NCBI GenBank assembly: GCA_965276835.1
Contig: OZ255631.1
Span: 434,001 to 498,000 of the forward strand
Direction: 5' to 3'
From: BOG-932 sp965276835
GTDB taxonomy: Bacteria; Pseudomonadota; Alphaproteobacteria; BOG-932; Roseiterribacteraceae
DNA: 64,000 bases
Position 1 is the stretch's first letter. Every line of letters begins with the position of its first letter. The translations under genes and the position numbers were made by a program. The notes under the pieces were generated by a model, which saw nothing but the letters and a program-made list of their open reading frames with translations, was not told the origin of the DNA and ran no database searches. Shown in pieces: positions 18,032 through 26,713 of the stretch.

Positions 18032-18447
18032 CTCCGTTTCATATCGCTTTCCCGGTCGACGATTTGGCTAAAGCCCGCGCGTTCTATCGCGGTATTCTGG
18101 GGTGCCCGGAGGGGCGCAGTGCGCCGGATTGGATCGATTTCGACCTGTTCGGCCATCAGATCGTCGCGCATCTGCAGCCGGCGCGTGAAGGTAAAGCCTC
18201 GCGCGGCAGCAATCCGGTCGATGGCCATGACGTGCCGGTGCCGCATTTCGGTGTCGTGCTGTCGATGGCGGATTGGCAAGCGCTGGCCGACCGCCTGACA
18301 GAGGCCGACACGCGGTTCGTGGTTGAGCCGCATATCCGCTTCAAGGGTCAGGTGGGGGAGCAGGCGACGATGTTCTTCTTCGATCCCGCCGGCAACGCGC
18401 TGGAATTCAAGGCGTTCGCCGATATCGGCCAGTTGTTTGCGAAATAA
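18019..18447 (+). CDS. VOC (glyoxalase/bleomycin-resistance) family protein
   Basis: Single-polypeptide vicinal-oxygen-chelate protein of 142 residues with two beta-alpha-beta-beta-beta modules. It has FHIAFPVDDLAKARAFYRGIL at the N-terminus with the first metal His, PHFGVVLSM with a second, and FFFDPAGNALEFKAF with the C-terminal Glu ligand. Family members are ring-cleaving dioxygenases, isomerases or glyoxalases; which one cannot be told. It overlaps the end of the synthetase gene by 13 bases, which indicates translational coupling and a shared pathway. Last gene of the operon beginning at 12141. Confidence 0.85.
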   Translation: MPGLTPFHIAFPVDDLAKARAFYRGILGCPEGRSAPDWIDFDLFGHQIVAHLQPAREGKASRGSNPVDGHDVPVPHFGVVLSMADWQALADRLTEADTRFVVEPHIRFKGQVGEQATMFFFDPAGNALEFKAFADIGQLFAK

Positions 18448-18459
18448 AAATCAATTCGG

Positions 18460-19008
18460 TCAATATGCAGCTGTCGTCGGTCCTGCGGGATTTTCCTTGG
18501 GAACCGGCTCTTGCAGCAGCGGAATCAGCAAGGCGTTCAGGCTGTCGACATCGAACGCGGCGGCCTTGGCGTAACGCAAGATGCCATTGCGATCGATGAT
18601 GTAGTTGGTTGGAACCGCCTTGAGCACGCGATAGGGGCCGTGGAAATGGCGGGCCATGTCGAACCCGACCTGGGCGGCAAGCGGCTTTAGGTCCGCGAGG
18701 GGAATCGAATCCTCTGTCGTGATGGCCAAAATCTTCAACCCGTATCCGCGCTTGCTTGCCTCGGCGTAGTAAGAATCCAGCAACGGCAGTTCTTTTTTGC
18801 AGGGACCGCACCAGGTTGCCCAGAAATTGATGATGACGACCTGGCCCTTATAATCGGCCAAAGAGATATCTTTCCCATTGAAGGTTCGCGCCGTGAAGTC
18901 GGGGGCGGGGCCGTTGATCACAAGGCCATCGGCGCGCGCTGACGATACGATCAGCATCGCGCATGCCACGAGCGATCCCGCGAGATATCCCAGTTTTCGA
19001 AATATCAC
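18460..19008 (-). CDS. TlpA-like thiol:disulfide oxidoreductase
   Basis: Exported thioredoxin-fold protein that reduces or transfers disulfides in the periplasm. An N-terminal signal sequence (LAGSLVACAMLIVSSARA) is followed by PAPDFTARTFNGKDISL, the redox motif WATWCGPCKKELP (CxxC near residues 69-72), and VPTNYIIDRNG with the cis-proline loop. Length 182 residues, normal for TlpA/ResA proteins. It is convergent with the VOC gene and divergent from ahpC, 188 bases away, which suggests a role in redox stress, although partner proteins such as cytochrome maturation factors are not nearby. Confidence 0.88.
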   Translation of the reverse strand: MIFRKLGYLAGSLVACAMLIVSSARADGLVINGPAPDFTARTFNGKDISLADYKGQVVIINFWATWCGPCKKELPLLDSYYAEASKRGYGLKILAITTEDSIPLADLKPLAAQVGFDMARHFHGPYRVLKAVPTNYIIDRNGILRYAKAAAFDVDSLNALLIPLLQEPVPKENPAGPTTAAY

Positions 19009-19171
19009 CGTCGAGGTCCTTGTGGTTGGCGGTCTGATCCTTGCTGCGGAGTTTAGGGCGATTTTGGATTCCGCGTATATGGCCGGTTGTGTCTCGTCAT
19101 AATTTTATTGCGAGTAAGTCGCATTTGCTATTGACTGTTTACCTAGGAATCCCGATGTTCGGGTGGTTAGT

Positions 19172-19186
19172 TTAGAATTATTCTAA
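19172..19186. promoter_or_regulatory. PerR/Fur-family-like 7-1-7 box upstream of ahpC
   Basis: TTAGAAT-T-ATTCTAA is a perfect 7-1-7 inverted repeat. It matches the classical PerR box (TTATAAT-n-ATTATAA) except for one symmetrical substitution, and it resembles the alphaproteobacterial Irr element. It abuts the ribosome binding site AAGGAG of the peroxiredoxin gene, so a bound repressor would block transcription or elongation. No regulator gene is adjacent. Confidence 0.55.
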
Positions 19187-19196
19187 GGAGTTCTCG

Positions 19197-19742
19197 ATGC
19201 TTGCCCCCGGTAGCCAGTTTCCCAGGTTCACTCTTTCCGCCACTACCTCACTCGACCATCCCAAGGTGCCGTTCCCGACGATCACCAACGACACCTACAA
19301 AGGTAAATGGCTGGTCGTGTTCTTCTGGCCGAAAGACTTCACCTTCGTATGTCCCACTGAGATCGCCGCGTTCGGCAAACTGAATAGCGAGTTCGAGGAT
19401 CGCGATGCGCAGATTCTCGGTGTGTCGACCGACAACGAGTTTGTCCATCACGCTTGGCGGACCCATCACGAAGACCTCAAGAACCTGCCGTTCCCGATGC
19501 TGGCCGACGTGAAGCGTGAGCTTTCCAACGCGCTCGGCATCCTCGATCCGGCGGAGGGCGTGGCGCTCCGCGCGACATTCATCGTCGATCCGGATGGCAC
19601 CATTCAGCACGTTTCCGTCAACGGCCTGGATGTCGGCCGCAACCCGAACGAGACGCTGCGCCTGCTGGATGGTTTCCAGACGGGCGAGCTATGCCCGTGC
19701 AATTGGAAGAAGGGCGACGAAGTTTTAAAGCCTGCTGCTTGA
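19197..19742 (+). CDS. ahpC: Peroxiredoxin, AhpC type
   Basis: Reduces hydrogen peroxide and organic peroxides in the cytosol. The peroxidatic cysteine is Cys52 in DFTFVCPTE, and the resolving cysteine is Cys166 or Cys168 in GELCPCNW near the C-terminus, as in typical 2-Cys AhpC. The conserved GVSTDNEFVHHAWR and ALRATFIVDPDG segments are present. Full length at 181 residues. AAGGAG lies seven bases before ATG 19197. No ahpD or ahpF reductase gene follows; a terminator closes the unit. The PerR-like palindrome overlapping its leader suggests peroxide or iron control. Confidence 0.93.
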   Translation: MLAPGSQFPRFTLSATTSLDHPKVPFPTITNDTYKGKWLVVFFWPKDFTFVCPTEIAAFGKLNSEFEDRDAQILGVSTDNEFVHHAWRTHHEDLKNLPFPMLADVKRELSNALGILDPAEGVALRATFIVDPDGTIQHVSVNGLDVGRNPNETLRLLDGFQTGELCPCNWKKGDEVLKPAA

Positions 19743-19806
19743 ATGACTTAGCAGAAATCACGCTGCAAAATGCAAGGCGTTTTGCAAGTCGGCGAAGAAC
19801 GACCGG

Positions 19807-19832
19807 AAAGGGCCTCAGTGACGAGGCCCTTT
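19807..19832 (+). terminator. Rho-independent terminator after ahpC
   Basis: Perfect 10-base stem AAAGGGCCTC / GAGGCCCTTT with the 6-base loop AGTGAC, ending in a short T run. It lies 65 bases after the ahpC stop and marks the edge of the core-like region before the accessory island. Confidence 0.8.
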
Positions 19833-19945
19833 CTACGTTTCCGGGTTCTTTTACGCTCTCACCTTTGCGCCCGAAACGACCGACATTAGCCGCTTGCGGC
19901 TAGTCCGTTTTCGGGAGCAACTCGTCCATAGCTGACATTGACGAC

Positions 19946-20173
19946 CTACTTCGATGGGAGCGCCGAAGGCCAGCGATGCCTTTCGCGGAAGGCCTTCATC
20001 TGGTCATAGTAGTGCTGCTCCATCGTCCGATGCGTCGAGCGATCGGACGCTGACAGCGTATGGTCCGCAGCGAGCTTCTGCCGATCGCGCCAGTTGCGAC
20101 ACAATTCCGACCATTCGAGCTCCAGCGCCGGATTGATCTCCGGCCGACCTGAGGCGGTGGTCTTGTCAACCAT
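19946..20173 (-). CDS. Small hypothetical protein, 75 residues
   Basis: Not recognised. Charged, tryptophan- and histidine-rich protein of 75 residues without signal peptide or membrane segment; includes LEWSELCRNWRDRQKLAADH and YYDQMKAFRERHRWPS, likely helical. GAGAGG precedes its ATG (complement of 20171-20173) at a good distance, which supports it as a real gene. It is the last of four consecutive minus-strand genes (HNH protein, HEPN-like protein, this one), 41 bases after the HEPN-like stop, so it may be co-transcribed with them. Confidence 0.55.
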   Translation of the reverse strand: MVDKTTASGRPEINPALELEWSELCRNWRDRQKLAADHTLSASDRSTHRTMEQHYYDQMKAFRERHRWPSALPSK

Positions 20174-20214
20174 TGCACCTCTCCCTCAACCGCTTCCGAG
20201 CACACCATCCAACT

Positions 20215-20661
20215 CTAGCGTGGGTTGATAGACTGCGTGAATGTCGAAATCAAATCATCGACGGTCGAATCCGCGATCGACTGCGCGCCGGGGATCGGCG
20301 TCGCCCGCTGCTGTGGGTAGCGGGAATAGTGGGTCAGGTGCAGCTCGTTCAAGACGGCAATATTTTCGGCGACGCGTGGGGCATCGTGAAGCCCGTAGGC
20401 GAGCGCGAGCGCGTACCAGCCGGCCAGGTCGTGCTGCTTAGGCTCCTTGCCGGCCGGCTTTCCCGCCGCAACGGAAAAATCGGCAAAAGCCTTCAGTGAA
20501 AGCTCGATCGCGTGTGTCAGCAAGGCGTACTTCGGCCAATATTGTTCGCCGTTCGCGTAATCAGGAAGCGATATCGCTGCGTCCCTGAACATGCGCGCGC
20601 GGTGTAGATACTGTAGAGCCTTACTCCCGGTTGGCGGTTGTGAAAATATCGGCGGCTTCAT
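20215..20661 (-). CDS. HEPN-like hypothetical protein
   Basis: Protein of about 148 residues if started at the ATG complementary to 20659-20661 (MKPPIFSQPPTGSKALQYL). The frame is open to 20787, but this would overlap the upstream gene. The core, LLTHAIELSLKAFADFSV followed by KQHDLAGWYALALAYGL, has the pattern of HEPN-type helical bundles (an E/K-rich first helix, then a Lys/His-Asp-Leu motif). HEPN proteins are often RNases or toxins in defence and toxin-antitoxin pairs. No partner is recognised. The HEPN assignment rests on pattern only. Confidence 0.55.
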   Translation of the reverse strand: MKPPIFSQPPTGSKALQYLHRARMFRDAAISLPDYANGEQYWPKYALLTHAIELSLKAFADFSVAAGKPAGKEPKQHDLAGWYALALAYGLHDAPRVAENIAVLNELHLTHYSRYPQQRATPIPGAQSIADSTVDDLISTFTQSINPR

Positions 20662-20716
20662 GGTTTCATGCTCGTGTGCGCCAAGATAATCTGTTCGCCG
20701 ATTCCCTTGAAAAAGA

Positions 20717-21322
20717 TCAGAAGCCAGAACGAAAAGCCGGGTCGTCCGCAGCTCGTCCATAAAGATATTGGAACGTGTCGCCGTCACCTATCAAAACATG
20801 CTGGGGCTGTAGTTTTCCCAGAACCGACAGCGCCCCTTGCCAGTCCGGCTTGGTCTTGTCGATAAAAGCCAGCTCGATATGTGTATCTGCGGTGAGCCCG
20901 GCGCGGAAGTGATGCCAGTATAGGCCCCTGACAATGCGCCGAAGAACCCGGTCTTGTGCGCCGCGCGTGACTGGCACCGCATAGCCGAGGCCGAGATAAA
21001 TCCCGCCGGCCGAATAGCGCTCGACGGGCTGAGCACCAAGAACCGTTTTTTTCAGTGCGGCCTTGTTTCGCCGGATGCTTCTTAAGCTCGGTTGTAGCCG
21101 CTCACCGGCTTTCGCGGACTCTCCAAAGCTACCGGCCATGATGCTGAGTTCGTTCCGGAATACTTCGTCGTCATCCGATGCGCCGTTGTTGCACGATCCG
21201 CACGCTGGGACAGTGATGAGGTTGCTCGGCAACGGCGGCGTAAACAGCTTCTTCGGCGGAACGTGGTCGTTTGTCGTGGCAGGCTGACGGCAATAGGCGC
21301 ACGTGCCCCTGTCGGCGTTCAT
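20717..21322 (-). CDS. HNH-endonuclease-like protein
   Basis: N-terminal zinc-finger/HNH module: CAYCRQPATTNDHVPPKKLF (first Cys pair and the NDH catalytic core), then VPACGSCNNGASDDDEVFRN (second Cys pair plus the conserved Asn). The remaining 150 residues are not recognised. Start at the ATG complementary to 21320-21322 (MNADRGTCAYC); a start at 21376 is possible. Such HNH proteins occur as restriction-like nucleases in accessory islands. The HEPN-like gene lies 55 bases downstream on the same strand. Confidence 0.7.
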   Translation of the reverse strand: MNADRGTCAYCRQPATTNDHVPPKKLFTPPLPSNLITVPACGSCNNGASDDDEVFRNELSIMAGSFGESAKAGERLQPSLRSIRRNKAALKKTVLGAQPVERYSAGGIYLGLGYAVPVTRGAQDRVLRRIVRGLYWHHFRAGLTADTHIELAFIDKTKPDWQGALSVLGKLQPQHVLIGDGDTFQYLYGRAADDPAFRSGF

Positions 21323-21546
21323 AGCGCCACCGCCGCTCGATGTGCTGCCCAGAGCTTTTGTCGGCTCGCTGTCCATGGGTAGACACAAGCACAGATCACA
21401 TTTCCTGCGAAGGAATAACGGCCTTGGAAAGCTCGATGTCAGTTTCTGGCTCGCGAACCACGATGTCCGCATGCGAACAACGGCATCGAACTGTTGAATA
21501 CCCTAGATGAGCGCACGTCCGGCGGAAGTATTTGAGTGCGGAGCTC

Positions 21547-21978
21547 CTAGACCGGCAACTCTCCTGTGTGGCTGGTATAGACCGTAATGCCATTGCCATC
21601 AGGATCGACCAACTGGAAATAGTTGTGACCAAATAATTGGTCTTGAGCGATCGCATCGACCGACAATCCCTTTTCCACGAGAGTCGTCCTATACAATTCC
21701 AGATCGCTTCTAGACTTGCTGTCAATCATCAAGTCCAGTCGTTCATTAAAAGAAGCGCCGCGCTGGCCAAGATGGCTAGAGCTTAGCGAAGAAGGCAGCT
21801 CATCCTTTTTATTAAAAAGTAAAATGTGCGTTCCACCTCGCAATTCGATGACCGCTAAATCGGGAAATATCCCAAATGGACGCAATCCCAATTTTGTATA
21901 AAATTGGTAGCTAATCTCGATATCATTAACCTTCATGATAAAATGTCCGAAGGCTGCCGCGGGTAAGTTGTTGTTCAT
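21547..21978 (-). CDS. VOC family protein
   Basis: VOC protein of about 143 residues, with AAFGHFIMKVNDIEISYQFY and a first-domain GLRPFGIFPDLAVIELRGG. The C-terminus has FGHNYFQLVDPDGNGITVY, the usual last strand with the metal Glu position replaced by Thr. The gene is AT-richer than its surroundings, a sign of transfer. It is divergent from a TetR regulator, with twin palindromic operators in between, so it is most likely under that regulator's control, in the manner of an inducible detoxification enzyme. The frame is open to 22017; ATG complementary to 21976-21978 (MNNNLPAAAF) is preferred. Confidence 0.8.
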   Translation of the reverse strand: MNNNLPAAAFGHFIMKVNDIEISYQFYTKLGLRPFGIFPDLAVIELRGGTHILLFNKKDELPSSLSSSHLGQRGASFNERLDLMIDSKSRSDLELYRTTLVEKGLSVDAIAQDQLFGHNYFQLVDPDGNGITVYTSHTGELPV

Positions 21979-22030
21979 ATTTCTGGTATCCTCCTGAAAA
22001 ATCTTGCACCGGCGCATACCGGCGCGCTAA

Positions 22031-22071
22031 TCCGACCGAACAGTCGGAAATCTTATGCGACTGGCCAGTCG
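22031..22071. promoter_or_regulatory. Twin palindromic operators between VOC and TetR genes
   Basis: Site 1 (22031-22048) holds CGACCG-AA-CAGTCG inside TCCGAC/GTCGGA arms. Site 2 (22058-22071) is CGACTGGCCAGTCG, a perfect 14-base palindrome. Both follow CGACyG-nn-CAGTCG and their centres are 25 bases apart. They lie in the divergent VOC/TetR gap and site 2 overlaps the upstream ATG choice of the TetR gene, fitting autorepression and control of both genes. Confidence 0.7.
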
Positions 22072-22657
22072 AAAATGCAAGAGGTCGATTTTGACGCGGA
22101 AAAAGGAGATCGACCGGGATAGGATTTTGGATGCCGCCGAAGCCGTGATCCTCGAATCCGGCGGCCGAAATTTCACGCTCGACGCCGTCGCAGAGCGCGC
22201 CGGCATCAGCAAGGGCGGTCTCGTCTATAGCTTCGCAACTAAGGATGAATTGGTGTACGCGGCGCTGGAACGGGAAATGGCGCGCTTTCAGGAGGCGGTG
22301 GGTCAACGGCTGGGTGGCAGGCCGACCGGGCCGGTCGAACTGGTCCTCGCCCATATCGAGGAAGCACTCGAAGAGGACGACGCCTCAACGCAAATGGCGG
22401 CCTTTCTTATAACCGGATTGGTACACGCCCCTGACATGCTGGAGCCAGTGCGACGTTATTATCGCGCTCTGCTCGGTCCGCTTCGATCGGAACGCGGCGG
22501 GGTCCGTGAAGTCCGTCACGCACTGCTGGCTGTTGAAGGAATTTTCCTGCTCCGAGGATTGGGCTTCGTCGAGGTCTCGGCGGACGAGCTGAAATCCGTC
22601 CTGCTCCATGCGCGAGACATCGTCGCCGGGGTGCTGACCGGAGGTCAAGTGCCGTAA
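22055..22657 (+). CDS. TetR family transcriptional regulator
   Basis: DNA-binding domain RILDAAEAVILESGG, then TLDAVAERAGISKGGLVYSFATKDEL, a standard TetR helix-turn-helix. The C-terminal domain of about 140 residues resembles TetR_C-type helical bundles. ATG 22055 lies inside the second operator. TTG 22091, preceded by AAGAGG (22079-22084), gives MTRKKEIDRDR and leaves both operators upstream, so it may be the real start. Divergent from the VOC gene that it likely represses. Confidence 0.85.
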   Translation: MRLASRKCKRSILTRKKEIDRDRILDAAEAVILESGGRNFTLDAVAERAGISKGGLVYSFATKDELVYAALEREMARFQEAVGQRLGGRPTGPVELVLAHIEEALEEDDASTQMAAFLITGLVHAPDMLEPVRRYYRALLGPLRSERGGVREVRHALLAVEGIFLLRGLGFVEVSADELKSVLLHARDIVAGVLTGGQVP

Positions 22658-23074
22658 GGCCGAACATCCGAGCTAGGCCGGAAGGCGCCCCTGCGCGGCG
22701 CATAATTCTTAACTATGGAACACGCAAATGTCCGCTCTCCCCCCATCCTAGCCTATGAAGATTTGAGTGGTTGTCCGCTTTCGAGAAACCGCCAGCTTCG
22801 ACTGACTGACCTGGATGGGCGCTATGCCGACATGAAGGACCTAAGCGGGTCCATACGGCTATTGTTGCGTCCGATATCTCAGCGGACAATTCCATCACTA
22901 CGTCAAGGACTGCGGAGTGACCTTGCCGCAGTTGTTGCCGCCCTAGCCAAATTGTACGTGCAGTCTTGTACTATTATATTGCAATCCGGTTGCTCTCGGC
23001 TGTCTATGTCATCGTTAGAACCGACTAGGGCTCCGCCTCTCGCTCTGACATCCTGGGGGGAGTGGGGATAAGAC
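22658..23074. other. Non-coding stretch before the nuclease/helicase locus
   Basis: About 420 bases without a convincing gene. A frame at 22715-23071 lacks a ribosome binding site and family content. No strong promoter is apparent. The region forms the junction between the TetR gene and the defence-like locus. Confidence 0.5.
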
Positions 23075-25112
23075 ATGGACGTTGTGTTCGGGCTTTGGGC
23101 TGACGGCGGCGCCAGTCCCGACCATGGTGGAAGCGCAGGTGGCTCAATGGGCCAACCAGTCGTCGGTCCAGCTGGTTTCATTGACATTTTAGAGACGAAA
23201 ATGGGTATCGGCGGTCCGCGCAGGCCGCAGGTTGTTCGAATAGCCTCATTCCAATCGACGCTCGAGGGTCTTGACGGCAACTACTTCTGGTCGCGTTCGC
23301 TGCGAATGGACCCATGGTCGACTGCACGGACGCTTCTCGGATGGCGTGATGAACTAATCGGGCTTGGATGGCGGGACGATCGATCCTGGAGCGAGCTCCG
23401 ACTTGCCGACCTGGCGGTCGTTTCACGAAGCGCCGGTCACCTGCCGGCAGGCTTACCCGATCGCATCGCCGCCTTGCTGACAGAGCTCGAGCACGCGAAA
23501 GCGCCTCCCGTTTCGCGTATCCGCCTGATTGATTCCATCGACCTCCATCCCTCTCCAATTCGTCGTCTAGTCGTTCGCCTTGGCGCGCTTGGATGCGCGA
23601 TCGAGAAAATAGAGGTCAAAGCGGCTGCTCCGTCTGAAACGTCTCTCGGTAAACTTCAGCGGTGGATGCTCGGAGCCTCAGGGACGCTGGAAGGTGCAGA
23701 TGGGACGGTAACTGTGGGCTCGTCAGCGAGTGAGCCACTTGCGGCTGAGATTGTCGGGCAGTGGTTTGCCGGTCAGTCTGCGGGTGGGGTCGCGCTCGTC
23801 GCGCAGGACGGCGACACGGACCTTCTTGACCATGGGCTCAGCGGGTTCGGACAGCCACGGGCTGGTCGTAGTCGATCTTCCATCCACCGCGGATCGCTCC
23901 AGTTGCTTCTTCTTGCGTTCAAGGGCACTTGGGCGCCGTTCGACCCGCACGCGCTTATGGAGTTGCTTGTTTTTCCAAATTCTCCGGTCGCGCCGCGCGC
24001 GGCATGGCACCTCGCCGCAGCGTTGGAAGAAGCGCCTGGCCGGGGTGGACCCCAATGGGAACTCGCGTGGACTGCGATATCAGAGCAAGAGCGTGAACGC
24101 GCGGAAGGTGACGCGGATAGACTGCGAGCCGCTAATGCGCGAGTGGTTCGATGGAAGGAATGGGCGGAGCCGGAAATAGCAGACGCGGTTGAAGGCATGC
24201 CCCTCGAACAGGTGCTGCGGATCTGCGACCGCGTTACGATTTGGGCCACGCGCCAATACGCAAGCACCGGAGATCTTCTTCACGCAGCTACCTCTACCCT
24301 CGCCAGTGAAGTCAGGACTGCCTTGGCGGCGCTTCAGCGCGACCGCCTTCCAAGACTTCTTATCGAGCGCGTAATTGATCAGGCTTTAGACCTGGGTGAA
24401 TCAAATCCAGGGTCCCAGGCAGAAGCTGCAAGTTGGCGCAGCGTGGCGCATCCCGGTTCTGTTTGGGCGCCAACGGCTGCGGTCGTCTGGTGGAACTTCG
24501 GTTCCACCCGTGAAGGCACTAACCGCTCGCCATGGACGAATGCAGAGCGGAACGAGTTGGCCGCAGCCGGCTGCCCCGCAGATGAAATGACGTTGGCGGC
24601 GCGCTCAGCCAGCGCGGCTTGGGAGCGTGCGATCTTAAACGCACGCGAGAAGGTCCTACTGGTCGCTGGCGGGCTTAATTGCGACGACGACGATTGCCTC
24701 CATCCGCTCGCGCACCGATTGAAGCCGGCACTCGACTGCGTTGGCATACGCATTAGCCTCGAGTTGGCGCTCAATACATCTTCGATAACGATCGCAGGGA
24801 CGACGATTGAGCGAGAGGCGATCACGCCAAGATCCTTACCGACAGCACGCTTCTCCTGGGCTACCCCCGCAGGTTTCTCGCAAAAGCTTGAGCAGGTTAC
24901 TGAATCGGCGACGTCGCTTGAGAACCTGCTCTCGTGTCAGCTTATGTGGGCCCTTCGGCACGTCGCCCGCCTGCGACCGGGTCGGGTCAGATCGATTCCC
25001 GATGCAAACCGCCTATTGGGTAATTTGGCGCACGCCATCGCACGCGAAGTGTTTACTCCCGGCGCCCCTCCATCTGTCGATGCAGCCTTCCAGCGCGCAA
25101 CTGACCTGCTAG
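23075..25112 (+). pseudogene. AddB-like PD-(D/E)XK nuclease gene, 5' part (split by IS701-family element)
   Basis: N-terminal 680 codons of a RecB/AddB-type protein that in intact form would be about 890 residues. It begins MDVVFGLWADGG and shows VGPAGFIDILETKMGIGGP and DPWSTARTLLGWRDELIGLGW, features of PD-(D/E)XK proteins paired with UvrD-like helicases. Late in the fragment, SATSLENLLSCQLMWALRHVARL and LGNLAHAIAREVF mark the start of the C-terminal nuclease domain. The gene is cut at CTAG 25109-25112. Joining this to 26718 with one CTAG copy removed gives an uninterrupted frame. As it stands the product is truncated and runs into IS sequence until 25282. Confidence 0.8.
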
Positions 25113-26554
25113 CACTACTTTGGCACTTTAGGCTGTGCGATATCTGCGAGGAGGATGTTACAGTGAGGACATCGTCTGGGTGTCTGTCTTTCGAAGAGAT
25201 CGAGGATGGCTTGCCTGATGGCCGGCATGCTCGGTTGTGGCGGCGGTCCCGCGACTCTTTTTTTTCCGTCCCGCAGCTTTGAGGCGGCGGGATTGGAGGA
25301 AGGCGTAGGCGATCATCGTCATCAACGCATGTCGATGTAATCCGGTCCAGGATCGGCCTTCGAAGTGATCGAGCCCAAGCTCCTCCTTGAGCTGCTGGTG
25401 GGCCTGTTCACAGATCCACCTGGCCTTGATCGTGGCGGCGAGCGTCTTGATGGTGGCATCGGCCGGCAGGTTCGAGACATAGTATTTTTGCTCCCCGGTC
25501 GACCGCCGCTCGCCGACGAGCCAGACCTCGTCGCCAGGCATGCACTGCATCCGATTATCGAGCATCCGGTGCTTATGGCCATCCGCGACGCGGACACGGC
25601 GGGCCGCGAAGAGACAGGACAGCCGACCTTTGGTGCCCCGCCGCCAGCTGACCTTTTGCCATTTCCCCGCGCTCAACAACGCCTCAGCAGAGACCGGGGG
25701 CTGATCAGGGATATGGTATTTGCGGGGCTTTCCAGTCTGCGCGACGGGGAAGAGCAGGGCAACGTCGGCGGGATAAACGTTCTGGCGCCGCGACAGACCC
25801 ACCGCCCAGAGCAGACCGCGCTTGCTTAAAGCCTGGCGGAAAGGTCCGCTGGAGCCGTACCCTGAATCGGCAAGCACACAGCCGAAACGCCCACCGGAGG
25901 CGATGACGCGGTCAATCTCCGCGATCGCAATCTCCGGCTTTGTCAGAGCAGCCTGTCTATCCTTTGGCACACGGGCTCGCGCCATGCGCTCAGGATCATC
26001 GGTCCAGCTCTCGGGCAGGAACAGCCGCAGGCCGACCATCACCGGCACCTCGCCGGACGCCAATGTGACCGAGACCAGGGACTGACAGTTGGCGGTCTTC
26101 CCCAGCGACGAAGCATATTGTGGCGCGACGCCAACCGAGTGACGTCCCTTCTTGGGCAACGCCGTGTCATCGATGACAAGAAAACCCGCCTCATCGCCAA
26201 CCAGCCTGTCTGCCTCCTTCAGCAGGGTAGCCTCGAGTGGAGCACTGTCCCAAACTCCGGCAGCGACGAAATGATGAAGCTGATCGTAGCCGACCTCGCC
26301 AGTGCGCGCCGCCATCGGCTGAACGCTCTTGCGGTCTCCCGGACCAATCAAACCCGCGATATAGAGAGGACACATCCGCGCCCGCGTCTTATGCCCTAGC
26401 GCCGCAACAAACGGCGCAAGCCAGCGATCGAGATCAACTTGCCAGTCAACGTCCATGGGTCGGCCCTCCATAAGCCGACCTCTCATGAATCACGCAAACC
26501 AGCTCTTGGGAATCCCAAAAACGAGACCGCTCCTAAAAATCTGCCAAAGTAGTG
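25113..26554 (-). mobile_element. IS701-family insertion sequence
   Basis: Left end CACTACTTTGGCA at 25113-25125 and its inverted copy TGCCAAAGTAGTG at 26542-26554 bound a 1442-bp element with one transposase gene. CTAG stands on both sides (25109-25112 and 26555-26558), the 4-base target duplication expected for IS701. An extra piece of the right end follows (26559-26713), ending in the same inverted repeat and a third CTAG (26714-26717). The element lies in the AddB-like gene, in antisense orientation to it. Confidence 0.88.
25158..26456 (-). CDS. IS701-family DDE transposase
   Basis: Cut-and-paste transposase of about 432 residues, beginning MDVDWQVDLDRWLAPF. The catalytic triad is visible as Asp in FLVIDDTALPKKG, Asp in FGCVLADSGYG, and Glu in the HQQLKEELGLDHFEGRSW segment. 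The frame is intact from the ATG complementary to 26454-26456; upstream codons to 26486 belong to the IS end. A basic C-terminal tail ends the protein. The element could still be active. It is the only gene of the element. Confidence 0.9.
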   Translation of the reverse strand: MDVDWQVDLDRWLAPFVAALGHKTRARMCPLYIAGLIGPGDRKSVQPMAARTGEVGYDQLHHFVAAGVWDSAPLEATLLKEADRLVGDEAGFLVIDDTALPKKGRHSVGVAPQYASSLGKTANCQSLVSVTLASGEVPVMVGLRLFLPESWTDDPERMARARVPKDRQAALTKPEIAIAEIDRVIASGGRFGCVLADSGYGSSGPFRQALSKRGLLWAVGLSRRQNVYPADVALLFPVAQTGKPRKYHIPDQPPVSAEALLSAGKWQKVSWRRGTKGRLSCLFAARRVRVADGHKHRMLDNRMQCMPGDEVWLVGERRSTGEQKYYVSNLPADATIKTLAATIKARWICEQAHQQLKEELGLDHFEGRSWTGLHRHALMTMIAYAFLQSRRLKAAGRKKKSRGTAATTEHAGHQASHPRSLRKTDTQTMSSL

Positions 26555-26713
26555 CTAGCGCCGCAACAAACGGCGCAAGCCAGCGATCGAGATCACCTTG
26601 CCAGTCAACGTCCATGGGTCGGCCCTCCATAAGCCGACCTCTCATGAATCACGCAAACCAGCTCTTGGGAATCCCAAAAACGAGACCGCTCCTAAAAATC
26701 TGCCAAAGTAGTG
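26396..26713. repeat. Tandem direct duplication of the IS701 right end
   Basis: Two near-identical 159-base units, each starting at a CTAG (26396 and 26555) and ending in the IS inverted repeat TGCCAAAGTAGTG (26542-26554 and 26701-26713). They differ at one base in the segment GAGATCAACTT versus GAGATCACCTT. The first unit is the true 3' end of the element, including the start of the transposase gene; the second is a solo fragment. Simplest reading: a tandem second copy was largely deleted between CTAG sites. Confidence 0.85.
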
